Shown: in pieces, positions 1 through 7,532 of the stretch
Layout: every line of letters begins with the position of its first letter
Position numbering within the stretch: the first letter of the stretch is position 1
DNA from: Kaistia sp. 32K
GTDB lineage: Bacteria; Pseudomonadota; Alphaproteobacteria; Rhizobiales; Kaistiaceae
DNA: 64,000 bases
Assembly (NCBI RefSeq): GCF_016629525.1
Contig: NZ_AP024269.1
Coordinates: 1,550,001 to 1,614,000 of the forward strand
Direction of reading: 5' to 3'
The notes under the pieces: model-generated
Told to the model about the DNA's origin: nothing
What the model saw: only the letters and a program-made list of their open reading frames with translations
The model's database searches: none
Program-made: the position numbers and the translations under genes

Positions 1-1
1 A

Positions 2-175
2 CTGACCTACACGGCAGCCCGGCGCAGACGCGCGCGGTCGGAGCTCCCGAAAGAGGGGACCTGCCAGATCATCATCTTCTCGGGCGTCCGCATCGATCGG
101 TCGCGGCCGGAGCGGCCGGTGCCACCGCCATCAACGACGGCCGCGCAACGACCGACGCCGGGTCGCGGCGCCTGA
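2..175 (+). CDS. 3' end of an unidentified small protein, cut by the left edge
   Basis: One frame stays open from base 2 to a TGA at 173-175. Its first half reads like a real protein: an Arg-rich segment followed by KEGTCQIIIFSGVRIDR. Similar short rhizobial proteins carry an IxIFxGVRxxR core, but I know no function for them. The Pro/Ala/Arg-rich tail after that core is low complexity. The gene converges on the DUF1254 gene that ends two bases downstream. The other two frames give no sensible protein here. The start codon lies outside the window, so full length is unknown. Confidence 0.45.
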   Translation: MTYTAARRRRARSELPKEGTCQIIIFSGVRIDRSRPERPVPPPSTTAAQRPTPGRGA

Positions 176-176
176 G

Positions 177-767
177 CTAGTTCTTCTCGTCGGGAGCGAC
201 GGGGGCGGGGGCGTCGGCCGAGGGCAGCTCGGCGGAGCAGTTCGCCGCGCGCAGCATCGTCTCCGCCTTGCCCAGCAGCGTCGGATCCGCGACGAAGCTG
301 CGGATCAGCGCGAAGCCGCGGGTGATCGGCACCTGGATCACGATCGACTGGTCGAGCGCGGCGATGGGGTTCTCGCGCAATTGCGCCATCTGCACCGGCG
401 TCGCGATGACGAGGTCGATGTCAGCCCGCTCGGCCGAGCGGTCGTTCAGGCTGTAGACATTGCTGCCGCGCCGATTGAACACCGCGATCGACCAGAAATC
501 GTCCGGCATCGCCGCCTTGATGCGGATCGGCCCGTTCTCGAGCGAGAAGCGGCAGGCGGCATAGGCCATTTCCGGATCGAGATAGGGCAGCGGCTCCGTC
601 CCCGGCTCCGACATCGGCAACAGATGGAACGCGCCGTCCCGCCCGAACCGGCCGAGCGAGGTCCAGGCGTCGCGATTGGCGAAGTCAGGCAAAAGCAGGA
701 TGGCGGCGATATGGATGATGCCGCCGAGAAGCAGCCCGCCGAGGACGTAGAGGAGGAGGCGGATCAT
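177..767 (-). CDS. DUF1254-type membrane-anchored protein (split form)
   Basis: A 196-residue protein of unknown function. Residues 4-26 form an N-terminal membrane helix and the rest should be periplasmic. The pattern DPEMAYAACRF, LENGPI, then FWSIAVFNRRGSNVYSLNDR, matches the C-terminal half of DUF1254 domains. The ATG overlaps the stop of the upstream DUF1214 gene by four bases, so the two are almost certainly co-translated. Together they look like the two halves of the single-chain DUF1254-DUF1214 proteins found at 7533-10456. The C-terminus is Pro/Ala-rich and probably disordered. The family assignment is good; the biochemical role is unknown. Confidence 0.8.
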   Translation of the reverse strand: MIRLLLYVLGGLLLGGIIHIAAILLLPDFANRDAWTSLGRFGRDGAFHLLPMSEPGTEPLPYLDPEMAYAACRFSLENGPIRIKAAMPDDFWSIAVFNRRGSNVYSLNDRSAERADIDLVIATPVQMAQLRENPIAALDQSIVIQVPITRGFALIRSFVADPTLLGKAETMLRAANCSAELPSADAPAPVAPDEKN

Positions 768-1339
768 GTGCAGCCGACCCTCTCGATCGCCGGCAGCACG
801 ATGTCGCCGATCGCGGCACCCCCGGAAAGCGGCGTGTCGTAGAGGCGGAGGATCAGCCGGATGCGCTCGCCGGTCGTGACCGGCAGCCAGTTGCCCGGCT
901 GCGGCTTCGGCGCCACCGCGATCTCGAAGCTGCCGTCCTCGCGCCGCAGGATTTCCCGTGAGTGGAAGGCCGTCCGCCGGGCCGGGTTTTCCATCAGGTG
1001 GCCGTCCTCGTCATAGACGGTGAGCGTCCAGAGCCGCGCCGGCGGCGTCTGGCCGGAGACGCGGTAGCGGCAGCCGCCCGTGAGGCGCTGGCCGGACGAA
1101 TCCACCTCGGCGCTGAAGGCGAGGCCCTCGCCGCCGCCGAGCGGCACCTCGCCGGAGCGCGCCAGCATCGCCTCGGTATAGGGATCGGCGTTCGGGCTGC
1201 CGGAATCCGGCCACGCCGTCCACGCCCCGCGCGTCACCGCGCCGAACAGCCGGTCGCGGTCGAGCACCAGGAACGCCGAGCCGAGGCCGACGACAATGGC
1301 GATCGCGATGGCGACGGCGAGATGGATCAGGAATCGCAA
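764..1339 (-). CDS. DUF1214-type membrane-anchored protein (split form)
   Basis: I place the start at a TTG at 1339 (191 residues). It is preceded by a GAGG motif six bases upstream and gives an N-terminus that runs straight into a membrane helix (residues 4-25). A longer reading to 1642 would add 101 Arg/Pro/Ser-rich residues unlike any signal and would overlap the start of the divergent transporter. The C-terminal half has the DUF1214 signature: WTLTVYDEDGHLMENP, a DGS turn, NWLPVTTGE and LRLYDTPL. Function is unknown. The adjoining DUF1254 gene overlaps its stop codon. Confidence 0.78.
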   Translation of the reverse strand: MRFLIHLAVAIAIAIVVGLGSAFLVLDRDRLFGAVTRGAWTAWPDSGSPNADPYTEAMLARSGEVPLGGGEGLAFSAEVDSSGQRLTGGCRYRVSGQTPPARLWTLTVYDEDGHLMENPARRTAFHSREILRREDGSFEIAVAPKPQPGNWLPVTTGERIRLILRLYDTPLSGGAAIGDIVLPAIERVGCT

Positions 1340-1521
1340 GGGCGGCCTCGAAATGGAGCGCGGCGACGATAACGCGGCCGGACGATGGACGATAGCGCGC
1401 TCGTTGCAAAGCGATGCCGCACCCGGCGCCCCCCGCGCGAAATACGACGGCAGGAAACGGGTTGCCAGATGCAACGCGGACGGGCAGTGGTTCTGCACCA
1501 CAGCAGGGAGCGGCCGTTTCG

Positions 1522-2514
1522 ATGACCACAGGCCAGACCGAGTTACACCAGACCCCGATCGGTCAGACCCCGATACGCCAGACCCAGATTCGTCAAACCA
1601 TGACGGGCGCCGACTGGTCGCTGCTGGTCCTGCTCGCCGCACTCTGGGGCGGCTCGTTCTTCTTCATCGCCATCGCAGGCCGGGAGCTGCCGCCCTTCAC
1701 CATCGTGTCGCTTCGGGTCGGCATCGCGGCGTTGATTCTCGTGGCGCTGCTCCGCCTGAGCGGCCGGCCGCTCCCCGCCGGCTGGCGGGTCTGGCGCGTG
1801 CTGTTCGGCATGGGCCTCATCAACAACGTCATCCCGTTCTCGCTGATCGTCTGGGGCCAGACCCAGATCCCGAGCGGGCTCGCCGCCGTGTTGAACGCGA
1901 CGACGCCGTTCTGGACGGCGCTGATCGTCAATTTCCTGACCGTTGACGAGAAGCTGACGGCGACCAAGGTGACGGGGATCGCGATCGGCGTTCTCGGCGT
2001 CGCCGTGCTGATCGGCCCCTCCGTCTTCCTGAACCTCGGCGGTGACGGCCTCGGCGCGCTGGCGATCCTGGCGGCGACGCTCGCCTACGGCTTTTCCGGC
2101 GCGCTCGGCCGCCAGCTGCCCCGCCTCGGCGTCGCGCCCATGACGGCAGCGACCGGCCAGATGATCGCCGCGACGACGATGATGATCCCGCTCGCCGTGC
2201 TGTTCGATCACCCCTGGCAGCTGCCGGCCCCGAGCTGGCAGGTTTGGGCAGCGATCCTCGGCCTCGCCGCCTTCTCGACGGCGCTCGGCTACATCCTGTT
2301 CTTCCGCCTGCTGGCCCGTACGGGCGCGACCAACACCTCGCTGGTAACCCTCCTCGTCCCCGTCTCGGCCATCCTGCTCGGCACGCTCGTCCTCGGCGAA
2401 CACCTCGAACCCAAGCACTTTGCAGGCATGGCCCTCATCGCGCTGGGCCTCGTCGCGATCGACGGCAGGGTCTGGCGGTGGGTGAGGGGGAGAGGGGCTG
2501 CGGAGGCGGAGTGA
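1522..2514 (+). CDS. EamA/DMT-family inner-membrane exporter
   Basis: A 330-residue drug/metabolite transporter with about ten membrane helices in two EamA repeats. The first begins LLVLLAALWGGSFFFIA, a typical EamA opening; the second starts near residue 150 (LAILAATLAYGFSGALGR). Such proteins export metabolites or amino acids, but the substrate cannot be read from sequence. The start is uncertain. ATG 1522 has GGGAG upstream but adds an N-terminal tail of imperfect QTPI/QTQI repeats. ATG 1600, just before the first helix, would give 304 residues and the usual family N-terminus. The gene is divergent from the DUF1254/1214 pair. Confidence 0.85.
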   Translation: MTTGQTELHQTPIGQTPIRQTQIRQTMTGADWSLLVLLAALWGGSFFFIAIAGRELPPFTIVSLRVGIAALILVALLRLSGRPLPAGWRVWRVLFGMGLINNVIPFSLIVWGQTQIPSGLAAVLNATTPFWTALIVNFLTVDEKLTATKVTGIAIGVLGVAVLIGPSVFLNLGGDGLGALAILAATLAYGFSGALGRQLPRLGVAPMTAATGQMIAATTMMIPLAVLFDHPWQLPAPSWQVWAAILGLAAFSTALGYILFFRLLARTGATNTSLVTLLVPVSAILLGTLVLGEHLEPKHFAGMALIALGLVAIDGRVWRWVRGRGAAEAE

Positions 2515-2715
2515 GGGGAAAACGGAAGGTGGTTCGTAGGCGCGAAACGACAGAAATTTGATGTATCGCTAGAATATATCGGAAAATGCACTCTGGCCCT
2601 TGATGTCAGCGATGGGGTGTCGTCCATAGATGGGTTGGTCCGATGATACAATGTTTTAGAGTGGTTCAGAGGAAAGTGGCATTCAAGGCGGGGTTTGCCT
2701 AAGTGTATTGCCTAA

Positions 2716-2743
2716 TTGTTGCTTGAGCTAAGCATTATATATT
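2716..2743 (+). promoter_or_regulatory. Candidate promoter of the KAP NTPase gene
   Basis: TTGTTG (2716-2721) and TATATT (2738-2743) are separated by 16 bases in a markedly AT-rich gap (2515-2764), about 20 bases before the TTG start of the KAP gene. The composition differs sharply from the surrounding chromosome. Assignment rests on consensus likeness only. Confidence 0.35.
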
Positions 2744-2764
2744 TTACGTAGTGGGGGCCGCGCG

Positions 2765-4966
2765 TTGAAGGGGGACGAATATAAGTTAGGTGACGACCAG
2801 CCGAAAAGGAACGTTGCGGACGATCGCCTCGGCTACGCGCCATTCGCGAAGCGCTTGGCGAACGTTATCATCAATATGAATGTGCCTAACGGTTACGTCA
2901 TTGGGCTTCACGGAAGTTGGGGAGCCGGAAAAACGACGGTCGTCAACTTCATCCTTGAGCACATTAAGGAGCACAACGAGGAGGCGGTCGAGTCAACGAA
3001 GATCGAGCACATCGATTTTCGGCCATGGATTGTCTCAGGTCATCAAGACCTTATAGCTGCCTTCTTCAAGCTATTGTCTGAGCACTTGAAGCCCAGGGAA
3101 GGCACGATCAAGAAAATTTACAACAGGGCGCTACGCGCGACAGCAGGAGGCGCGGACGATTTGGTCCACGCGGCGGCTACGATGGCTCTTGCTATCGATC
3201 CAAGTGGTGGAGCGATTTCGGGCCTCGTGGGCAACGCCGGGAAGAAGGCCCTGAAGTCTGTCTTTGGCAAGTTCCTCGATACACCCAGCCTTCAGACGGC
3301 CTACGAGAATTTGAGAGGGCAGCTTAGCAATAGTAATCGTTGCTTGCTCGTTACGATCGACGATATCGATCGTCTCGAAGACGGTGAGATCAGGTCGATC
3401 ATGCAGATGGTGAAGACCATCGGTCGTCTGCCCAATGTCACTTACCTGCTTGTCTACGACCGCGAAATCGTGTGGCGGGCGCTCGACGGAGGCATTGATC
3501 GTGTTGGGCCGCGGTTCGCTGAAAAGATCGTGCAGCAGGAGCTCCATCTACCTTTGCCTGGGAAGAACAGCCTCCTGACCATGCTCGGCGATGAGATCGC
3601 GTCCATTACCGCAGACGGGGAGACTTCGCCCAGGTGGCAGTATATCGTGCGGGACGGTGTTCATCGCTGGATTAATTATCCGCGAGACGTGCTGCGCTTA
3701 TCGAACGCACTGAAATTCGCCTGGCCCGCATTGAGGGGCGAATTCGACTCTCAAGATCTCGTAGCTATTGAGGGCCTCCGCCTGTTCGATCCAGTTGCGT
3801 TCGACTGGGTCCGACGCAACCGCGACTTCCTCTTCAATGAGGGTCGTTATCTCATGGGTGCAGACGATGACCGGAAGGCTAACATCAAGGCATTGAAGGC
3901 CTCATTGCCGCCGGCGACAGTGGATCCCGTTATCGAACTTCTCGCTGTGCTGTTTCCTGATCACGTGAAGTGGTTCGAAGGGGAACGTTACGTCATCCGG
4001 GAAAGCCACTTCGCGTCGCAAGCCCGTCGAGGCCTGATGAGCGAGGCGGGCTATGACGCCTACTTCGCACTTCATCCCAGCGCGGATGCGGTGCCCAAGG
4101 CGACGATCGATGCAGTGTTCGACAATCTTAACGATGAGATGAAGCTCACGAATTCATTGCGGACATATATCGGCAAGAACAACAGTCGCGGTCGAGCGAT
4201 GATCGGGCTCTTCCTCGATGAGCTGAGGATGCGTTTTTCGGTCCAACCAAAACCCCAACCCACACAGGGACTGCTGAACGCACTGCTGTCGATTGGCGAT
4301 GAGGTTTTCGCCATGCCTTGGCGTGGTGAGATGTTTACTTTGGAGCCGGGTAGCTATCTTCGCATCCTCCTGCGGGACCTCCTTGAGGTATGGGGCGAAG
4401 AGGAGGCCGGGAAACACCTTATTGCCGCCTACCAGCAGTCGGGCTCCCCGTTCGTGCTTGCCGATCTCTTTGTTGATCGAGCTCGCGAACTCGGTGTCTT
4501 CCCAAGCGATGATCCCGGTCGCGCTGTCATCAGTCAGAAGGACTTCGAGAGGCTCGGTGTCATCTTAATGCCGAAGATCAAAGCTGCAGCTGATGATGGT
4601 TCGCTGGGCGATCTACCCTTCTACTGGAAGGCCGTGCTGTCATGGAATCATCTGGGTGATCCTGCAGCCTTGCAGGAATGGCTGAGAAAGGGCATTGAGG
4701 CGGACGGGAGGTTTACTGCCAAGGTTGTCAGGGGTCTGGTCAGTCAGAGTTCATCGGGTGACGGCATTCACTATATATATCGAAGAGATGCTGACCAATA
4801 CGTCTATGATCGCGATGTAATATATAACAATGCGAAGCGGCATCTCAGCGAATCCAATGAGCTTACTGATGACGAGCGGGCGCTGCTGAGAGCTCTGGTT
4901 GATGGTGTCGACAGGATGCAAGCCGGTAATTCGGGAGATCGCTTAGGGGATGCCGAAGATGAGTAA
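2765..4966 (+). CDS. KAP-family P-loop NTPase, possible defence protein
   Basis: A 733-residue NTPase of the KAP class (STAND-like P-loop ATPases). Walker A is GSWGAGKT at residues 50-57 (Lys56). The family motif DFRPW is near residue 84. Walker B is LLVTIDDIDRL at 194-204. A long C-terminal region of unknown fold follows. A weakly hydrophobic segment near residues 130-165 may be the place where many KAP proteins carry membrane helices. I take TTG 2765 as start, with GGGGG a few bases upstream. GC content and codon use are clearly lower than in flanking genes, which indicates transfer. KAP NTPases recur in bacterial defence islands, but no partner gene is obvious here, so a defence role is inference. 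Confidence 0.8.
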   Translation: MKGDEYKLGDDQPKRNVADDRLGYAPFAKRLANVIINMNVPNGYVIGLHGSWGAGKTTVVNFILEHIKEHNEEAVESTKIEHIDFRPWIVSGHQDLIAAFFKLLSEHLKPREGTIKKIYNRALRATAGGADDLVHAAATMALAIDPSGGAISGLVGNAGKKALKSVFGKFLDTPSLQTAYENLRGQLSNSNRCLLVTIDDIDRLEDGEIRSIMQMVKTIGRLPNVTYLLVYDREIVWRALDGGIDRVGPRFAEKIVQQELHLPLPGKNSLLTMLGDEIASITADGETSPRWQYIVRDGVHRWINYPRDVLRLSNALKFAWPALRGEFDSQDLVAIEGLRLFDPVAFDWVRRNRDFLFNEGRYLMGADDDRKANIKALKASLPPATVDPVIELLAVLFPDHVKWFEGERYVIRESHFASQARRGLMSEAGYDAYFALHPSADAVPKATIDAVFDNLNDEMKLTNSLRTYIGKNNSRGRAMIGLFLDELRMRFSVQPKPQPTQGLLNALLSIGDEVFAMPWRGEMFTLEPGSYLRILLRDLLEVWGEEEAGKHLIAAYQQSGSPFVLADLFVDRARELGVFPSDDPGRAVISQKDFERLGVILMPKIKAAADDGSLGDLPFYWKAVLSWNHLGDPAALQEWLRKGIEADGRFTAKVVRGLVSQSSSGDGIHYIYRRDADQYVYDRDVIYNNAKRHLSESNELTDDERALLRALVDGVDRMQAGNSGDRLGDAEDE

Positions 4967-5051
4967 GGACTTCGTACTTCGTCACTTGTCGGTCCATGAG
5001 GGTGATCGGAGATTCGAAGGTTTTGTCCGCGCGGCGGGCGTTGAAGGGTGA
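4959..5051 (+). pseudogene. Short frame overlapping the KAP stop; possible remnant of a partner gene
   Basis: An ATG at 4959 overlaps the last codons of the KAP gene (ATGAGTAA) and gives 30 residues beginning MSKDFVLRHLSVHEGDRRF. The overlap is typical of a translationally coupled second gene, but the frame stops after 30 codons. A different frame then stays open to about 5259 without a recognisable domain. It may be the frameshifted or truncated remainder of a second gene of the KAP unit, or chance. The rest of the gap to 5245 shows nothing recognisable. Confidence 0.25.
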
Positions 5052-5245
5052 CACCACATTCGATTGGGAGGTGGATCGCTTGCGCGACTTTCGGCCTGCC
5101 AACTCGACTGGGATGCAAGCCGCTGAGTCGACCACTGACATGAACACCGCCTGCGGCTACGGCGCGGCCTTGGCACACGCCCCGTGCACCTTCCCCCAGA
5201 CTCAGCTAAATCCCTCCCGTACACACCGGGATCCGAAACAGATCA

Positions 5246-5893
5246 ATGGCCGAGACTGACCTTTATCTTCCCCTGAAGGCCTTCATGGAGGGCGCCGGCT
5301 ATGTCGTGAAGGGCGAGGTCAATGGCTGTGACCTGGTCGGCGTCCGGGAGGGCGAGCCGCCCATCCTCGTCGTCTGCGAGATGAAGCTCGCCTTCAACCT
5401 CGAGCTGGTCCTGCAGGGCGTCAACCGGGCCACGATCTCGGACGAGGTCTGGCTCGCGGCGCGCGCCTCGAAGGGGAAGGGGCGCGAGCATGACGCGCGG
5501 TTCCGCAATCTGTGCCGGCGTCTCGGCTTCGGGCTGATCGCCGTCTCTGCCTCCGGCACGGTCGACGTCATCATTGCGCCCTTCGCGCAAGCGCCGCGCC
5601 GCGATCCCAAGCGGCGCTCGCGGCTGCTCGACGAGCACAAGCGCCGGGTCGGCGATCCCCAGATCGGCGGCGGTCGCGGCAAGCCGATCATGACCGCCTA
5701 CCGGCAGGACTGCATCCTGTGCGCGACGTCGCTGCTTTCCGGGCCGCAAAGCCCGAAGCAGCTGAAGACGCTGGTCGAGCGGGCGCCGACCATCCTGCGC
5801 AGCAATGTCTATGGCTGGTTTGTCCGCGAGAGCCGGGGAATCTACGGGCTGACGGAGCTCGGCAGGGCTGCCGTGCTGCCACAGCCGGACTGA
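5246..5893 (+). CDS. DUF2161 protein with PD-(D/E)xK nuclease-like fold
   Basis: A 215-residue DUF2161 protein, a family annotated as phosphodiesterase or nuclease-like. The N-terminal domain has the PD-(D/E)xK arrangement: Asp29 (NGCDLVGV), then Glu45 and Lys47 in VVCEMKLAF. An Arg/Lys-rich linker follows, and the C-terminal part (residues 150-215) resembles a winged helix. ATG 5246 gives the usual family length. The family is widespread in rhizobial chromosomes without a known substrate. It directly follows the KAP NTPase but has normal GC content, so the neighbours probably have separate histories. It converges on the DJ-1/PfpI gene. Confidence 0.8.
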   Translation: MAETDLYLPLKAFMEGAGYVVKGEVNGCDLVGVREGEPPILVVCEMKLAFNLELVLQGVNRATISDEVWLAARASKGKGREHDARFRNLCRRLGFGLIAVSASGTVDVIIAPFAQAPRRDPKRRSRLLDEHKRRVGDPQIGGGRGKPIMTAYRQDCILCATSLLSGPQSPKQLKTLVERAPTILRSNVYGWFVRESRGIYGLTELGRAAVLPQPD

Positions 5894-5913
5894 TTTTCCC
5901 CCGCGCGCCGGCC

Positions 5914-6636
5914 CTAGCCGGATGCCGGCGATGACCGGCTTTCCAGCGCCCGCCTTATGTCCGCATGGGCCGTTTCGTTGCGGCTCCGCATGAGGGCGAT
6001 CGCCGCCTCGGACGCCTTGTCGGGATGGCCGGCGTCGAAGGGCGGCGCGGGGTCGTATTCGAGCGCGAGCTGGATCGCCTTTGCCACCTCCGGCCCCGCC
6101 AGCTCGGTGACGATCGCGAGGGCGAAGTCGATGCCCGAGGTGACGCCGCCCGCGGTGAAGAGATTGCCGTCGCGCACGACGCGCGCCTTCTCATGCCGGG
6201 CGCCGACGAGGGGCAGGAGGTCGACATAGGCCCAGTGCGTCGTGGCGCGGCGCCCCGCGAGCAACCCGGCCGCGCCGAGCAGGAAGGTGCCCATGCAGAC
6301 GGAGGTGACATATTTCGCGCGCGCGCCCTCGCGGCGGATGAAGTCGATCGTCTCGGCGTCGGCGAGCGCCTCGACGATGCCGGGGCCACCGGGCAGGCAG
6401 ATCAGGTCGAGCGGGGGAGAGCCCTCGAAGGTGCAGCTCGGCAGGATGGCGAGGCCGCGGTCGCTCGCAACCGGCTGCATCGTCTTCGCGATGACATGGG
6501 TCTTCGATGGCGGGAACGGGCTTTCGACGGCGAGCGAGGGCGGCGTTGCAAGCCGGCTCAGGACTTCGAACGGGCCGGTGAAGTCGAGTTGCGTGAGGCC
6601 GGGGAAGATCACGAAACCGATGTTGAAATCCGACAT
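5914..6636 (-). CDS. DJ-1/PfpI-family protein, isonitrile hydratase-like
   Basis: A 240-residue cytoplasmic protein of the GATase1-like DJ-1/PfpI superfamily. The nucleophile elbow is SVCMGTFLLGAAGLL with Cys114, followed by GRRATTHW. The N-terminus (FVIFPGLTQLDFTGPFEVL) carries the Asp corresponding to the second catalytic residue of cyclohexyl-isocyanide hydratase InhA. There is no AraC HTH, so it is not a GlxA-type regulator. The start is ATG 6636; an upstream in-frame ATG at 6660 lacks homology. The likely reaction is hydration of an isonitrile or a related small molecule, inferred from the InhA-like residues. Confidence 0.8.
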   Translation of the reverse strand: MSDFNIGFVIFPGLTQLDFTGPFEVLSRLATPPSLAVESPFPPSKTHVIAKTMQPVASDRGLAILPSCTFEGSPPLDLICLPGGPGIVEALADAETIDFIRREGARAKYVTSVCMGTFLLGAAGLLAGRRATTHWAYVDLLPLVGARHEKARVVRDGNLFTAGGVTSGIDFALAIVTELAGPEVAKAIQLALEYDPAPPFDAGHPDKASEAAIALMRSRNETAHADIRRALESRSSPASG

Positions 6637-6865
6637 CCCGCAACCTCCTCCGGATGTCACGACATCGCCATGCGCCGCGAGATCGTCGCGCCTGATGACG
6701 ATGTCCGCAACGGGGCGAAACCTGTCCGCCGGCCTTGTCCAGGCGCGGAGCAGGGCCGATGTGGCCGGTTCCAGCAGGCCTTCCGGCGTCGCCTTCCCAA
6801 GCGTAATCTAGGTCGGCTGCCGCGTCCCGATCGGGCGGACGGCGGCCAGCGAAGGGAGGCGGATC

Positions 6866-7309
6866 TTGGCATTCGTCGAAGAGCTGAAGGACAGCGCGCG
6901 CGACCGGCTCGTTTCGGTGCCGGAGGATGCGCCGCTCGTCGAGGCGGCGCGCCGGCTGCACGCCGGAACCGACATCGTCGTCGTCTGCGCGCCGTCCGGC
7001 ACGCTCGCCGGAATCCTGACCAAGACCGACCTCGTCGGCTTCTTCGTCGCGGCGACGCGGCTGGACGAGCCGGTGCGCGAGGCGCTGGTGGCGCGGTCGC
7101 AGGTCGTCACCTGCCGCCTCGACGACGAGCTGCACGCCGTCTGGCGGCTCATGCAGTCGCGCGATCTGAAGAACATTCCGATCGTCGACCAGGCCGACCG
7201 CCCGATCGGCATCCTCAACGCCCGCGACGCCCTCAACGCCCTGCTGCTCGACACCGAGATCGAGGAAAGGCTGCTCCGGGATTACGTGATGGGGCTGGGG
7301 TATCGGTAG
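6866..7309 (+). CDS. Tandem CBS-domain protein
   Basis: A 147-residue protein made almost entirely of two CBS motifs (residues about 10-65 and 78-135), the pair forming a Bateman module that normally binds adenine nucleotides. Visible marks are the strand-loop GTLAGILTKTDLV in the first and LKNIPIVDQADRPIGILNARD in the second. The TTG start at 6866 is chosen because AGGGAGG sits six bases upstream. With no catalytic domain attached, it is probably a stand-alone regulatory subunit whose partner is unknown. It stands alone between the divergent DJ-1 gene and the DUF1254 genes. Confidence 0.8.
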   Translation: MAFVEELKDSARDRLVSVPEDAPLVEAARRLHAGTDIVVVCAPSGTLAGILTKTDLVGFFVAATRLDEPVREALVARSQVVTCRLDDELHAVWRLMQSRDLKNIPIVDQADRPIGILNARDALNALLLDTEIEERLLRDYVMGLGYR

Positions 7310-7532
7310 GGGGCGGCTGACCTTCCGCAGCTGCCGATCGGGCGTGTCGATCGTATCGCAGGCATAAATCGGCTGCCTTATGGCAATTTCGGCAGTTGCC
7401 TGTGGCGCCTTCCTGTGCTGAGTTTCCGTTACGGAAGTATTTTCCGCGCCGCGACCGTGGCTGTTCGATGCGGCCATCGGGTTTTTCACGCGAGACGAGA
7501 CAACGGATCTAGGCTCCCTTTGCTGGAGGCAA

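Noticed and set aside
2762..5052. The 15-base direct repeat around the KAP gene as a proven target duplication
   Set aside because: One mismatch and part of the first copy lies in the KAP start codon region; chance cannot be excluded, so it is reported only as a lead.
4996..5259. 87-residue frame between KAP and DUF2161 genes
   Set aside because: No domain, no ribosome site and overlap with the DUF2161 start; kept only as a possible frame of a degraded partner gene.
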